A stretch of DNA of 59,784 bases from Alphaproteobacteria bacterium (GCA_021775955.1 JAJFGU010000019.1:1-59784); one strand, 5' to 3'. Shown: positions 8,293-16,400, counted from the stretch's first letter. Made by a program: numbers and translations. The notes: generated by a model not told the origin, from the letters alone.

Positions 8293-9282
8293 CTATATTT
8301 GTTTCTCTTCGGCAAGCTTTCTGTAGTGTGCACCGAGCGCGGTCAGTTTGCAGCTTTTGGAATTAATGGCCGCATAATACATATGCTCCGCATCGACCGG
8401 CGCAACCAGGCCGTGGCGGTTACACATTTGCAATTCCTGAAAAACCTTCGCGTTGTCATCATTGACCGGAACCTTTTGCAGATGTTTAGGCACATTTTCT
8501 CGATCCGGCTCGAACGATGGATCAAGATTAAATTTATCCGTCTGGTTTTTGAAATAGGTAGGCAATCTTCTTAAGACCTCTAGTGGTATTTTAGGGGTGA
8601 CCTCACGCAAACTGATTAAGTTGCGAACATTGGTTTTGTATATGGGGCGTTGCTTCCATGGCCCCAACACCTGATCAACCTGCGCATATACGGAGGCGGA
8701 CGTAATCCGTCCGCAAATATCAGCGCCGCTGCCGCTTAAACTGTCGATGAGAATGCCAGTAAAGAGGCCGTGGCCATTATACTCCGCTGCACCTTCACTT
8801 CTGTCGCAGGCTGTTAAGATGGTCATGCCATTTCCTATGACCGAAACTTTATCTCCGGTTCCCAAGCTTGGGACATCGCCCATATTACCGGAGTGGCAAC
8901 AATCCAAAATAATGACGGTTGATTTAATTCTCGCCTGCGCTTGGTTCGCTAGGCTCAATATTTCAGACATGGACGGCCCCCACGCCCCCTTTTTCCCGTC
9001 TTGTGCAACAATATAGCCCTCGCCGCCCTCGTTGATCAGGCCGTGCCCGGCAAAATAGAGGAGCGCAATATCTGCGCCACCTTGAAATAAGGCCTCCAGA
9101 TTTTCGCTCAAGGTTTCGCAATTCACGTCAACCGCATTGCTTGTTAAAGTTTTGACCGAAAAGTTAGGAGAGCCATCACCATTTTTTTCAAGGATGCTGG
9201 CAACGGCCAGTGCATCGTTGACACAGCCCGACAGAGGGCTTCCTTTGTAGTCATCAATGCCCACTATCAGTGCTTTTTTCAT
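8293..9282 (-). CDS. Caspase-like protease (peptidase C14 family)
   Basis: This 329-residue protein begins with the caspase-fold strand KKALIVGIDDYKGSPLSGC. The catalytic histidine is His80 in YFAGHG. The catalytic cysteine lies in ILDCCHSG (residues 125-132), most likely Cys129, the second of the pair. The protease domain takes up about 220 residues; the remaining 110 have no recognised domain and could bind a ligand or hold substrate. Its ATG overlaps the stop codon of the TIR gene (9280-9284), so the two are translationally coupled, with a GGAGG ribosome site upstream. A protease switched on by a TIR-made nucleotide signal is the likely role: proteolysis that stops infected cells. Confidence 0.87.
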   Translation of the reverse strand: MKKALIVGIDDYKGSPLSGCVNDALAVASILEKNGDGSPNFSVKTLTSNAVDVNCETLSENLEALFQGGADIALLYFAGHGLINEGGEGYIVAQDGKKGAWGPSMSEILSLANQAQARIKSTVIILDCCHSGNMGDVPSLGTGDKVSVIGNGMTILTACDRSEGAAEYNGHGLFTGILIDSLSGSGADICGRITSASVYAQVDQVLGPWKQRPIYKTNVRNLISLREVTPKIPLEVLRRLPTYFKNQTDKFNLDPSFEPDRENVPKHLQKVPVNDDNAKVFQELQMCNRHGLVAPVDAEHMYYAAINSKSCKLTALGAHYRKLAEEKQI

Positions 9283-9671
9283 TATCGGCTTCCTCCGATC
9301 AATGCTTTCAAATTATCCCATGTCCAGTTATATATTTGGTCGCCAGATTTTGCTGATTTTGGTTTTTCACATGTTTTTGATGACCGTCCATATAAGAGGA
9401 AATAGGGCTTATTCTCATCCTGCGCGATTGAAAGCTCGGCGCTAACGCCAGTTGCTTTATCGGTATGTTCACCGCACATGATGACCACTTGATCAACGCC
9501 TCGTATTCTCTTGCGCACTTTTTCTTTCCAGTCCCCTGTCATGGCTTCTTTTACCGACCAGTCTGCCATTTCAAACGGCGAATCCGAATGTTTGGATTGC
9601 CCGACGAGAAGATTCCGAAGGTCTTCATCGTAATCAAAATCAAAGGCGGTAAATACTCTTGCTTTTCCCAT
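9282..9671 (-). CDS. TIR-like protein, MTH538/ThsB type
   Basis: A 129-residue single-domain protein. It starts RVFTAFDFDYDEDLRNLL, continues with SPFEMADWSVKEAM, and holds a candidate catalytic glutamate, Glu79, in ATGVSAELSIA. This order is typical of the TIR-like family that includes ThsB of Thoeris, where TIR enzymes turn NAD+ into a cyclic signal after phage sensing. There is no effector domain in the same chain. The stop codon overlaps the start of the caspase gene, which points to the protease as its effector. The ATG at 9671 has a strong AGGAGAAGG ribosome site. Confidence 0.82.
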   Translation of the reverse strand: MGKARVFTAFDFDYDEDLRNLLVGQSKHSDSPFEMADWSVKEAMTGDWKEKVRKRIRGVDQVVIMCGEHTDKATGVSAELSIAQDENKPYFLLYGRSSKTCEKPKSAKSGDQIYNWTWDNLKALIGGSR

Positions 9672-9707
9672 AGTCCTTCTCCTGTTTAAAGGTTGCTCAC
9701 AAATTTC

Positions 9708-9953
9708 TTAATGTTCAGTATCCCTTGGCGGAAATGGGTCATTTCCGGGAGCGATTGTGTCCTTGCTACGAATTTTACCATCCCGCCCTTTAGTAATTAG
9801 CTCACCACCACCTTGGTTCTCTAACATTTCTCTTGCAGCAGTTTCCGCTTCTCTCTGTGTTCCATGCTTACTGGAAACACGATCAGCATCATTGCGCTTA
9901 TTTACCCATTCATCACCACGTCTATAAACCATACGGTCGCGATCTTTACTCAT
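9708..9953 (-). CDS. DUF2188-like small protein
   Basis: An 81-residue, very hydrophilic protein. The pattern VYRRGDEWVNKRNDADRVSS followed by TQREAETAAREML resembles DUF2188, small proteins of unknown role. It ends 37 bases upstream of the TIR start and has a good AGGAGG ribosome site, so it is probably the first gene of the TIR-caspase operon. Whether it takes part in the same system or is a bystander cannot be told. Confidence 0.65.
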   Translation of the reverse strand: MSKDRDRMVYRRGDEWVNKRNDADRVSSKHGTQREAETAAREMLENQGGGELITKGRDGKIRSKDTIAPGNDPFPPRDTEH

Positions 9954-9978
9954 TAAAACCTCCTATAAAAAAACATTA

Positions 9979-10040
9979 TTGTTCGGTATATATCGAACAA
10001 AATACACGAAAGAAATTTCTGGTCAAGAACAAATTTGTTC
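9979..10040. promoter_or_regulatory. Palindromic operators between divergent operons
   Basis: TTGTTCG (9979-9985) and CGAACAA (9994-10000) form an inverted repeat with an 8-base AT spacer. GAACAAATTTGTTC (10027-10040) is a perfect 14-base palindrome built from the same half-sites. The sites lie between the starts of the DUF2188-TIR-caspase operon and the XRE-ImmA pair, so one repressor, probably the XRE protein, could control both directions. Confidence 0.75.
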
Positions 10041-10084
10041 GATACTGTCAAACGCAGAGTTTTCAACATAAAAGGAGAGCATTT

Positions 10085-10417
10085 ATGGCGCTATCATTAG
10101 GAGAAAAAATCCAGAAACACCGTAAAGAAAAAGGATATTCTCTTGATAAATTGGCAGAATTAACTGAATCAAGTAAAAGTTATTTATGGGAACTTGAGAA
10201 TCCCCGGCCAGGGAAAAAAGCTGTAAAGCCATCTGCTGAAAAGATGACGCAAATAGCGAAAGCTTTGTCTGTTACGACAGATTATTTATTGGATGACAAA
10301 GCCGAGCCTGATGAAGAAGTTGTAAAAGAAGCATTTTTCAGGGATTACAGTCAGCTTGAGCCAGAGGATAAGCAACGAATCAAGGAAATGGTAGAGTTAT
10401 GGGGCAAAAAGAAATAA
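10085..10417 (+). CDS. XRE-family repressor paired with an ImmA-like protease
   Basis: The frame is open upstream, but the ATG at 10085 follows an AGGAGAG ribosome site and gives a 110-residue protein of normal size. Residues 5-70 are a helix-turn-helix of the Cro/CI type (LGEKIQKHRKEKGYSLDKLAEL, with KSYLWELENPRPGKK as recognition region). The C-terminal 35 residues are acidic and end in a basic tail. Its 3' end overlaps the metallopeptidase gene by 19 bases. It probably binds the GAACAA palindromes and is inactivated by the protease, as in ImmR/ImmA pairs. Confidence 0.85.
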   Translation: MALSLGEKIQKHRKEKGYSLDKLAELTESSKSYLWELENPRPGKKAVKPSAEKMTQIAKALSVTTDYLLDDKAEPDEEVVKEAFFRDYSQLEPEDKQRIKEMVELWGKKK

Positions 10418-11331
10418 GGCTGCCCGCTTCTCCGGAAGGTTGGGCCATTCATCTGTCAAACGTCTTGAAAAAATTTCAGGATATTCACGGCCTTGATCGT
10501 TTTCCTGTCGATGTCACAGCTATCGCGCAAGAGTATTCAAAACAGGTCTTCCCTGATGAGCCGATTACTTTGGTTCAGGGACAGACTATGTCTAAAAAAT
10601 TTGAAGGCATGCTTATGCCTAGCCCGCACAAGAAAGGCGAGTGGGGTATTTTTTACAATGACGCTATCAGCTCCAAAGGCCGCCAAAACTATACACTCGG
10701 GCACGAGCTTGGGCATTACCTCCTTCATAGGCATAAATCCCCGGAAGGCGTTCAATGTACAAGTCGGGATATGCTGGACTGGAAATCGGAATACGCGCAG
10801 ATGGAAGCGCAGGCAAATACCTTTTCTTCATTTTTGCTTATGCCGTTGGATGATTTCCGTGTGCAGGTTAATGGCCTCAAAGGATCGATGGAGCTTATGC
10901 AACACCTGTCTGATCGCTACGATGTTTCTATTACTGCTGCGATTTTAAAGTGGCTTAGTATAACCGACCAACGGGCTATGATTGTTATAGGAAAAGACGG
11001 CTTTATTGATTGGAGTCGCTCAAGCGACAAACTATTTGCATCACGTGTCTTTTTCAAAGGTCGGCAAGAAACGATTGAGTTACCGCCGCAATCACTAGCG
11101 GCCCGGCAGGATATGTTGATTGATAGCGTTGAAGGCGTTAAGCATCCTAAGAACGTATGGAATGACAAAGAGGAAGTGCATGAGATGACAATCTTTTCAG
11201 ATTATCATGATATGACGATCTCGCTTTTGATTTATCCTAAACATGCTCCATATCAACCTTCGGAAGATGATGAAGAGGATGGGTTAGAAGATACATATAC
11301 TCGGTTCACAAAATTTTCTGGTTTGAGATAG
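10399..11331 (+). CDS. ImmA/IrrE-family metallopeptidase
   Basis: This 310-residue protein carries the zinc protease motif HELGHYLLH (about residues 112-120), followed by a conserved EAQANTFSSFLLMP segment that supplies the third ligand. In ImmA-type systems this protease cleaves the XRE repressor encoded next to it after DNA damage or infection. The C-terminal half (about 190-310) has no motif I know and may sense a signal. The start overlaps the repressor gene, so both are made together. The terminal DDEEDGLEDTYT stretch is acidic. Confidence 0.88.
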   Translation: MGQKEIRLPASPEGWAIHLSNVLKKFQDIHGLDRFPVDVTAIAQEYSKQVFPDEPITLVQGQTMSKKFEGMLMPSPHKKGEWGIFYNDAISSKGRQNYTLGHELGHYLLHRHKSPEGVQCTSRDMLDWKSEYAQMEAQANTFSSFLLMPLDDFRVQVNGLKGSMELMQHLSDRYDVSITAAILKWLSITDQRAMIVIGKDGFIDWSRSSDKLFASRVFFKGRQETIELPPQSLAARQDMLIDSVEGVKHPKNVWNDKEEVHEMTIFSDYHDMTISLLIYPKHAPYQPSEDDEEDGLEDTYTRFTKFSGLR

Positions 11332-11363
11332 CAAGCTGTGGAAAAGCGTATCGCTGAAAGCAG

Positions 11364-11765
11364 TCAATCATCCCCGTCCAGCCTATAACTGGCTACGGTT
11401 TCCACCAGCTTCATCACATGCTTTTGAGCATCCGGTTCGCGAATGCCGCGGTAGGTTTTCAGGAGTTTTATTTCATCCTTGGAGAGCCATAAATGCTTTG
11501 TATCCGGCAGGACGCCGTCCAGACCGGCGAAAAACTCAATAACAGATACATCAAGGGCACGGGAAATATGGTAGAGGGTTGAGGCCGCCATACGGTTTGC
11601 GCCACGCTCGTATTTCTGGATTTGCTGGAATGTGATGCCTACTGCTTTACCAAGGTCTTCCTGCGACATGCTCCGCCAGGCGCGCAGCGCCCGCAAAATT
11701 GCACCGGCATTCATATCAACCGGGTCCGGTCCATTTTTGGTTTTTCTTGCTTGCTTTTGCATCAT
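11364..11765 (-). CDS. XRE-family transcriptional regulator
   Basis: A 133-residue protein with a Cro/CI-type helix-turn-helix at about residues 20-80 (LRAWRSMSQEDLGKAVGIT, then QQIQKYERGANRM). The C-terminal 45 residues, ending near MKLVETVASYRL, look helical and may dimerise. This layout is common in alphaproteobacterial regulators. It is divergent from the second small XRE gene, with a 136-base AT-rich control region between them, and convergent with the ImmA gene. Confidence 0.85.
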   Translation of the reverse strand: MMQKQARKTKNGPDPVDMNAGAILRALRAWRSMSQEDLGKAVGITFQQIQKYERGANRMAASTLYHISRALDVSVIEFFAGLDGVLPDTKHLWLSKDEIKLLKTYRGIREPDAQKHVMKLVETVASYRLDGDD

Positions 11766-11901
11766 TTTATTCTGATTTTCATATTTTAAATAAGAAAAAC
11801 TATATTTAATTCGTTTTAAAATATTTTATTTCGTTTCAGACGAAACATCAATCCTTCTTTCTACTTACTTTTGAACTACGAAGTTTTGGAAAGAGATTGA
11901 T
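11766..11901. promoter_or_regulatory. Divergent AT-rich promoter region with an inverted repeat
   Basis: TTTCGT (11829-11834) and ACGAAA (11840-11845) form an inverted repeat with a 5-base spacer, and a further TTCGTTTT half-site lies near 11808. The position between two helix-turn-helix genes suggests an operator for one or both. Confidence 0.5.
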
Positions 11902-12168
11902 ATGCAAATAAGAAATTTAAGCGGAAAGCGCATAAAGCTTGCGCGTGCAGCGCAAGACATGAAGCAAGTTGATCTTCGTGCAGCGCTTTCTGTAGATCAT
12001 AATGTGGAAATTTCTCAGGCTGCCCTTTCGGACTTAGAACGCAGCAAGCGTTCCATAACAGATATTGAACTGGATGCATTTGCAAAAGTTCTGGATGTAA
12101 ATCCAATGTGGCTTTTATACGGAGATGATCTGCCGAAATTCAACGCTCCGCCTCTGAAAAGCAAGTAA
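11902..12168 (+). CDS. Small XRE regulator, possibly controller of the R-M genes
   Basis: An 88-residue, single-domain helix-turn-helix protein (GKRIKLARAAQDMKQVDL, then SQAALSDLERSKRSITDIEL), with the C-terminal MWLLYGDD typical of phage-like repressors. It is preceded by a GGAAAGAG ribosome site. It stands 83 bases upstream of the methyltransferase gene on the same strand. Size and position fit a controller (C) protein that delays endonuclease expression, but the sequence is also close to ordinary phage repressors, so this role is inferred. Confidence 0.8.
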   Translation: MQIRNLSGKRIKLARAAQDMKQVDLRAALSVDHNVEISQAALSDLERSKRSITDIELDAFAKVLDVNPMWLLYGDDLPKFNAPPLKSK

Positions 12169-12251
12169 CACTCTTAATCTATCTTTAAAAAACTCCGGAT
12201 GGGTTGAAATTTGCCCTTAGTCTTTTGAGAACAAAATGGTAACATTTAGGC

Positions 12252-13406
12252 ATGACTGGGGATCAATACACATTTCACGAGGATTTTAGCGGCGCGGGGA
12301 TGGCCCGTATTGGGTTGGGCGAAAGCTGGCTTTGCTTGCGGGCTTGCGACATAGACGCCAAAAAATGCCGCGCTTACCGGGAGAATTTCGGAAACAGCCA
12401 TTTATATGAGGGCGATATAGACGATGTTAAGGTCGCCGGTTCACTGCCTGCTCAGCTGGCATGGGCTAGTTTTCCCTGTCAGGACACCTCGCTGGCCGGA
12501 GGGTATTCCGGCCTCGCTGGGAAGCGCAGCGGTACATTCTGGGCATGGTGGCGCATTGTCGAAGGCATGAAGGCCGCTGGCAAGCCTTACGACATCGTTT
12601 GCATCGAGAATGTGCGCGGGCTTTTGACCTCGAACAGCGGGACTGATTTTGCAGCTATTTGTGAAGCGCTGACCAAAGAAGGATATATTTTTGGCGCGGT
12701 CGTCATTAACGCTTCTTTATTTCTGCCACAAAGCCGGGAGAGGCTGTTTATCGTTGGTATACGCGGTGACAAAGAACTGGTCGAAGAGGTTTCTTCCAAT
12801 AAGCCAGTTCCTTTATGGCACCCGCAATCCATGCAAACGGCCTATGAACATCTTGGCAAAAAAGCTAGAAAGCATTGGTTCTGGTTTAATCCGAGTTTGC
12901 CGTATGTGCAAAAGCCGACGCTGGAAGAAATCATTTCCGATGAGCCGGAAGGCGTAGCTTGGCATACACCTCAGGAAACAAAGCGTCTAATCTCCATGAT
13001 GTCGCCGGAAAATCTGCGCAAACTGAATGAGCAAAAAGATAAAGGCAGGCGGGTAATCGGCATGCTTTACAGGCGTACTCGGGAAGGCCAGCAAAGGGCC
13101 GAGGTGCGTTTTGACGGAATTGCCGGGTGCCTGAGAACCGCTACGGGTGGGAGTAGCCGACAGACGGTTGTAATCGTTCGTGGGAAGTCTGTCCGCTCTC
13201 GTTTGCTTGCGCCGCGCGAGGCGGCCTGCCTTATGGGATTGCCGGATAGCTATAAACTGCCTGAAAAATATAATGAATCTTATCACCTCTGCGGGGATGG
13301 GGTAGCAGTGCCGGTCGTACGTTTTCTTGCCGAAACCGTGTTCGAGCCTGTTTTGGAAAAAATCGCCGAAGACATTTCCTCCAGTAAAATGGTCGCCGCG
13401 GAATAA
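12252..13406 (+). CDS. C5-cytosine DNA methyltransferase
   Basis: This 384-residue protein shows the C5-methyltransferase motifs in order: DFSGAGMARIGLG (11-23, SAM binding), FPCQDTS (74-80, catalytic cysteine Cys76), IENVRG (118-123) and LPQSRERLF (158-166). The target recognition region lies between roughly 190 and 310, and the final motif is around residue 340 (CGDGVAVPV). It should protect host DNA from the endonuclease encoded next. If the pair is a true Eco29kI isoschizomer the site would be CCGCGG, but the recognition region cannot be read for specificity by eye. Confidence 0.93.
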   Translation: MTGDQYTFHEDFSGAGMARIGLGESWLCLRACDIDAKKCRAYRENFGNSHLYEGDIDDVKVAGSLPAQLAWASFPCQDTSLAGGYSGLAGKRSGTFWAWWRIVEGMKAAGKPYDIVCIENVRGLLTSNSGTDFAAICEALTKEGYIFGAVVINASLFLPQSRERLFIVGIRGDKELVEEVSSNKPVPLWHPQSMQTAYEHLGKKARKHWFWFNPSLPYVQKPTLEEIISDEPEGVAWHTPQETKRLISMMSPENLRKLNEQKDKGRRVIGMLYRRTREGQQRAEVRFDGIAGCLRTATGGSSRQTVVIVRGKSVRSRLLAPREAACLMGLPDSYKLPEKYNESYHLCGDGVAVPVVRFLAETVFEPVLEKIAEDISSSKMVAAE

Positions 13407-13448
13407 TTGTGCTAGACCAACGCGCTCTCAGCTTTTAAGCTAAAAAAC

Positions 13449-14180
13449 ATGTCGTCAAAAAGCAAAGCGCCAGCCAATTCTATCGATACCGTATCGCCGC
13501 CCTTTGAAACAAAGGCGCTGCGAAAGGGCCTGCGCGATTTTTTAGGCCAGCCGGTGGACAATTCCGTTGCACCCAAAATCAAGCGTCTTGGCGGCTATAA
13601 ATACGGCGTTTACGCCTTCTATGATTATGATGACGAGCCGATCTATGTCGGGCAGACGCGCGAGCAGCTTTCCAGCCGCATCGGACGGCATCTGACCAAC
13701 CAGCGCACGGACGCCGTGGCCATGAACGTGCTTGATCCTTATGAAGTATATGCAATCGCTGTATGGCCGGTTCCCGAATTTCAGGATCGCAAAACAAGCG
13801 ACCCGGAAGTCAGGGCCTATATGGATGATCTTGAAGCGGCCGTCTTTCACAAACTTTTGAAAGAATCGAAATTTGATGCGGTCTTGAACGAGAAAATACC
13901 CGTTGCGGGTCGCAAGATCAAAATGCCGAAATGCACAAAAGGCGTTATCGTCAGTGATGAGGTGCGTGACCTCAGGGGCCATCCTGACATTCGCCTCGCG
14001 CGGCGGGCCGTAACAATTGCCAGGCTGGCGCAGGTTATCAGCGAACGCGAAGTGCAGCCGGGTTTGCGCCGAACGTTGCTTATTCAGGCGGAAAGACTGC
14101 GCTGGCTTGCGGAGCAGAGATACAAGCCGTTTGAAACGGAAGTAACAGCGGATGACAAAGAAACGGGCGGCGAAGAGTAA
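13449..14180 (+). CDS. GIY-YIG restriction endonuclease, Eco29kI-like
   Basis: This 243-residue protein has the GIY-YIG core as YGVYAFY (52-58) and PIYVGQT (64-70), followed by SSRIGRHL with the conserved arginine. The neighbouring methyltransferase and the size support the Eco29kI group of type II enzymes, which cut double-stranded DNA at unmodified sites. It starts 42 bases after the methyltransferase stop. The 3' end overlaps the Vsr gene by 29 bases, so the three genes look like one operon. A homing or repair nuclease is a less likely alternative. Confidence 0.85.
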   Translation: MSSKSKAPANSIDTVSPPFETKALRKGLRDFLGQPVDNSVAPKIKRLGGYKYGVYAFYDYDDEPIYVGQTREQLSSRIGRHLTNQRTDAVAMNVLDPYEVYAIAVWPVPEFQDRKTSDPEVRAYMDDLEAAVFHKLLKESKFDAVLNEKIPVAGRKIKMPKCTKGVIVSDEVRDLRGHPDIRLARRAVTIARLAQVISEREVQPGLRRTLLIQAERLRWLAEQRYKPFETEVTADDKETGGEE

Positions 14181-14589
14181 AGCCAAGATTGTAGCTCCCA
14201 CGCCGGAGCGTTCTGCCATTATGCGCGCCGTAAAAGGCAAAAATACAATCCCTGAAAAATTTGTGCGCAGCGCCCTGCATAAACAGGGTTTCCGGTTCAG
14301 GATTCATAATGAACATATGCCGGGCAAGCCGGATATTGTTCTGCCGAAATACAAAACCGTCATTCGCGTTATGGGCTGTTTCTGGCATGGCCATAAATGT
14401 CCGCGCGGCGACCGCCCGCCAAAAACCAACACGGAATACTGGACGGCCAAGCTTCAGAGGAACGTCGAACGTGATAAAAAGCAGAAACGGGCGTTAGAAG
14501 GTGAAGGCTGGCGGGTTCTTGATGTTTGGGAATGCCAATTAAAAACCGAGGCGTGGTTTAAAAAAATTATGCAAAAATTACGTCCTTAA
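14152..14589 (+). CDS. vsr: Very short patch repair endonuclease
   Basis: This 145-residue protein matches Vsr. MRAVKGKNTIPEKFVR and the HKQGFRFR helix lead to MPGKPDIVLPKYK (Asp61, metal ligand) and VMGCFWHGHKC (76-83, with His79 and zinc cysteines). Vsr nicks beside T in T:G mismatches made when 5-methylcytosine deaminates, and it is often encoded beside C5-methyltransferases, as here. Its presence supports cytosine methylation by the upstream enzyme. Confidence 0.92.
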   Translation: MTKKRAAKSKAKIVAPTPERSAIMRAVKGKNTIPEKFVRSALHKQGFRFRIHNEHMPGKPDIVLPKYKTVIRVMGCFWHGHKCPRGDRPPKTNTEYWTAKLQRNVERDKKQKRALEGEGWRVLDVWECQLKTEAWFKKIMQKLRP

Positions 14590-14635
14590 ATAATGATTTA
14601 CAATAGAGTACACATGTATACGTCTATCAAACGTA

Positions 14636-15205
14636 TTAGACAGGAAAGCCTGCCCTCAAAACACCAATTTTACCCGGATATTGTGCGCCGTCTTTTTCAC
14701 GCCATTGAAATTTGACTTCAACAGGGATTTTGTATTTTTGAGCAAGCCGCTGCGTTTCCTTCCAGGCATCCGGCGCGGATTGGCCTTGTATTGAAATCCC
14801 AAGCTCTGGGAAAAATTTATATCCCCGCTCTGTGATTTGAGACGATTCTGCGGGCACTTGTAACTCAACAGAAAGCTGCTCTTTAGAAAGGCCCCTATCT
14901 TTTACAATCTGGATAGCTTTTATCAAGAGCCCAGCCCAGTTTATGTTTTTAATTTTTTCGCCGTTCAAGGAGGCTAATAAAATGCGTGTATGAGTCAATC
15001 CGGGTGTATTCTCAAATAAAATACCATCGGAAGTATCCTCGGACGCTGTCGTTTCGTCAGCAACGTCACGCTCCAAATCCAGTGCTTTCATTTTCTCACG
15101 GACAAGCGCGTTGATTGTCTCCGAGGGTGTGGATTTTCCCAGCCATGTTGAAATAGATTTCAAATCTACAAAAGTGGCATCACTTATTCGAATAACCGGC
15201 ATCAT
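14636..15205 (-). CDS. Protein with a ribbon-helix-helix-like N terminus
   Basis: A 189-residue protein. Residues 1-45 (VIRISDATFVDLKSISTWLG, then SETINALVREKM) look like a ribbon-helix-helix DNA-binding domain. After an acidic linker comes a domain of about 110 residues with the stretch RGYKFFPELGISIQGQSA, whose family I cannot name. Two identical-type palindromes lie just upstream of its start, which fits autoregulation. It follows the restriction-modification genes convergently. It could be a stand-alone regulator; no toxin partner is visible. Confidence 0.65.
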   Translation of the reverse strand: MMPVIRISDATFVDLKSISTWLGKSTPSETINALVREKMKALDLERDVADETTASEDTSDGILFENTPGLTHTRILLASLNGEKIKNINWAGLLIKAIQIVKDRGLSKEQLSVELQVPAESSQITERGYKFFPELGISIQGQSAPDAWKETQRLAQKYKIPVEVKFQWREKDGAQYPGKIGVLRAGFPV

Positions 15206-15235
15206 TATTTTCTCCTTATCTTAATGTAATAGAAG

Positions 15236-15280
15236 ATATGTAACATATACTCTTTTTTGTCAAGAACATATGTTACATAT
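15236..15280. promoter_or_regulatory. Twin palindromic operators ATATGTWACATAT
   Basis: ATATGTAACATAT (15236-15248) and ATATGTTACATAT (15268-15280) are perfect palindromes around one central base, with centres 32 bases apart, three turns of the helix. They lie upstream of the ribbon-helix-helix-like gene that reads leftward from 15205. Paired sites on one DNA face suit cooperative binding of the encoded protein. Confidence 0.75.
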
Positions 15281-15300
15281 TTTATAAGCTTTGATGGATC

Positions 15301-16077
15301 TTATATCTTTACCGGTAAACCTTGCTTGTCAAACTTGGCACATTCAAAGCCTCCAAAGGCATATTTTTGAGGATAGCCAAGCTGGTTTGAAATTATCCGG
15401 GTTTTGCCAATAGTCTGATCGTCGCACTCATGCGTGTGGCCGTACACCCATAAGGCCGGTTGATATTTTTCTATGATTTTTACCATGTCCAGAGAGTTAA
15501 AAGCGGGGACAAGCGGACTGCCGACAAATTTCGTATTCTGGTTCAAAACAGGCGCGTTATGGCTGATAACCACGCGCGGGCCGATCAAGTCTTTCTCAAA
15601 CCAAGCCAGCAGCTTTGTTACGAATTGCTCGTGCAACGCAACGGCATCAGCGGGTCTGAAAGGGGTTCCATCCGGGTTTTGTATAAGCCGGAAATCATTC
15701 ATCTGATAGCGCGCCATTTCCATGGCGTTTTGATCTACTCCATTGAAGTCCGTCCACATCGTGCCACCGAAAAAATTGACGCCCTCAATGCTAATTTCCT
15801 CATCAAGCAGTAATTTCACATGCGGATGATTTTTTTCTATCCATATTTTGAAATTTTTCTCTTCTTCATTCATTGGCCTTTGCGTGTAATATTCATGGTT
15901 TCCCGTTACATAGAGAACAGGCTTCTTCCAGTCCTGCAAAAGCTGGTCGAGCGGATCGTAGTTTTTGAGCAAAATAATATCGCCCGCCAGAATCATGAGG
16001 TCGCCGTCCGCCTCCGACGGTAATGTCCAGCCGGAGCCAAATTCAAGGTGTAAATCGCTGTATGTAATAATTTTCAT
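15301..16077 (-). CDS. Calcineurin-like metallophosphoesterase
   Basis: This 258-residue protein carries the metallophosphoesterase metal-binding motifs in order: SDLHLEF (7-13), ILAGDI (28-33), VTGNHEYY (55-62), ISHNAP and YGHTHE near residue 215. The family hydrolyses phosphodiesters or phosphomonoesters with a two-metal centre. Substrate cannot be told: nucleotides, cyclic nucleotides and nucleic acid ends are all possible. It has no signal peptide. It stands alone between the putative regulator and the recombinase-partner paralog. Confidence 0.85.
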   Translation of the reverse strand: MKIITYSDLHLEFGSGWTLPSEADGDLMILAGDIILLKNYDPLDQLLQDWKKPVLYVTGNHEYYTQRPMNEEEKNFKIWIEKNHPHVKLLLDEEISIEGVNFFGGTMWTDFNGVDQNAMEMARYQMNDFRLIQNPDGTPFRPADAVALHEQFVTKLLAWFEKDLIGPRVVISHNAPVLNQNTKFVGSPLVPAFNSLDMVKIIEKYQPALWVYGHTHECDDQTIGKTRIISNQLGYPQKYAFGGFECAKFDKQGLPVKI

Positions 16078-16187
16078 GTTTTAAACTTTGTGTTATTGCT
16101 CTTTCTGATGAGTGCTGACTTTTTACAAAGGATCAAGTAGGATTTTTGTAATTCTGGTTTAAATTTTGGAAGGAAGGAATAAAAATT

Positions 16188-16400
16188 ATGTGGAACGACA
16201 ACCCAAAAGCGCAGAAAAGTTATGATAATTTAAAAAATGCTATACGGGGCCTCTACCCGGAGGGTCTTTCCGATCAGGAGGCCGGTGAGGCTACGCGGAA
16301 TTTGATAGGCTTCTCAAAATTGATGCTGGAAATTTCCTGCGATATAGAACGGAAGAAACAATCGGACGAAAAAGCCTCCGAAAGCACCGGTCAGGTATAG
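16188..16400 (+). CDS. Paralog of the recombinase-partner small protein
   Basis: A 70-residue hydrophilic protein with AIRGLYPEGLS and ATRNLIGFSKLMLEIS, matching the C-terminal half of the protein at 2581-2838. A clear AAGGAAGG ribosome site precedes the ATG. Unlike its paralog it is not followed by a recombinase but by a degenerate repeat at 16411-16505. It may be left over from a second integration module merged into this element. Confidence 0.65.
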   Translation: MWNDNPKAQKSYDNLKNAIRGLYPEGLSDQEAGEATRNLIGFSKLMLEISCDIERKKQSDEKASESTGQV

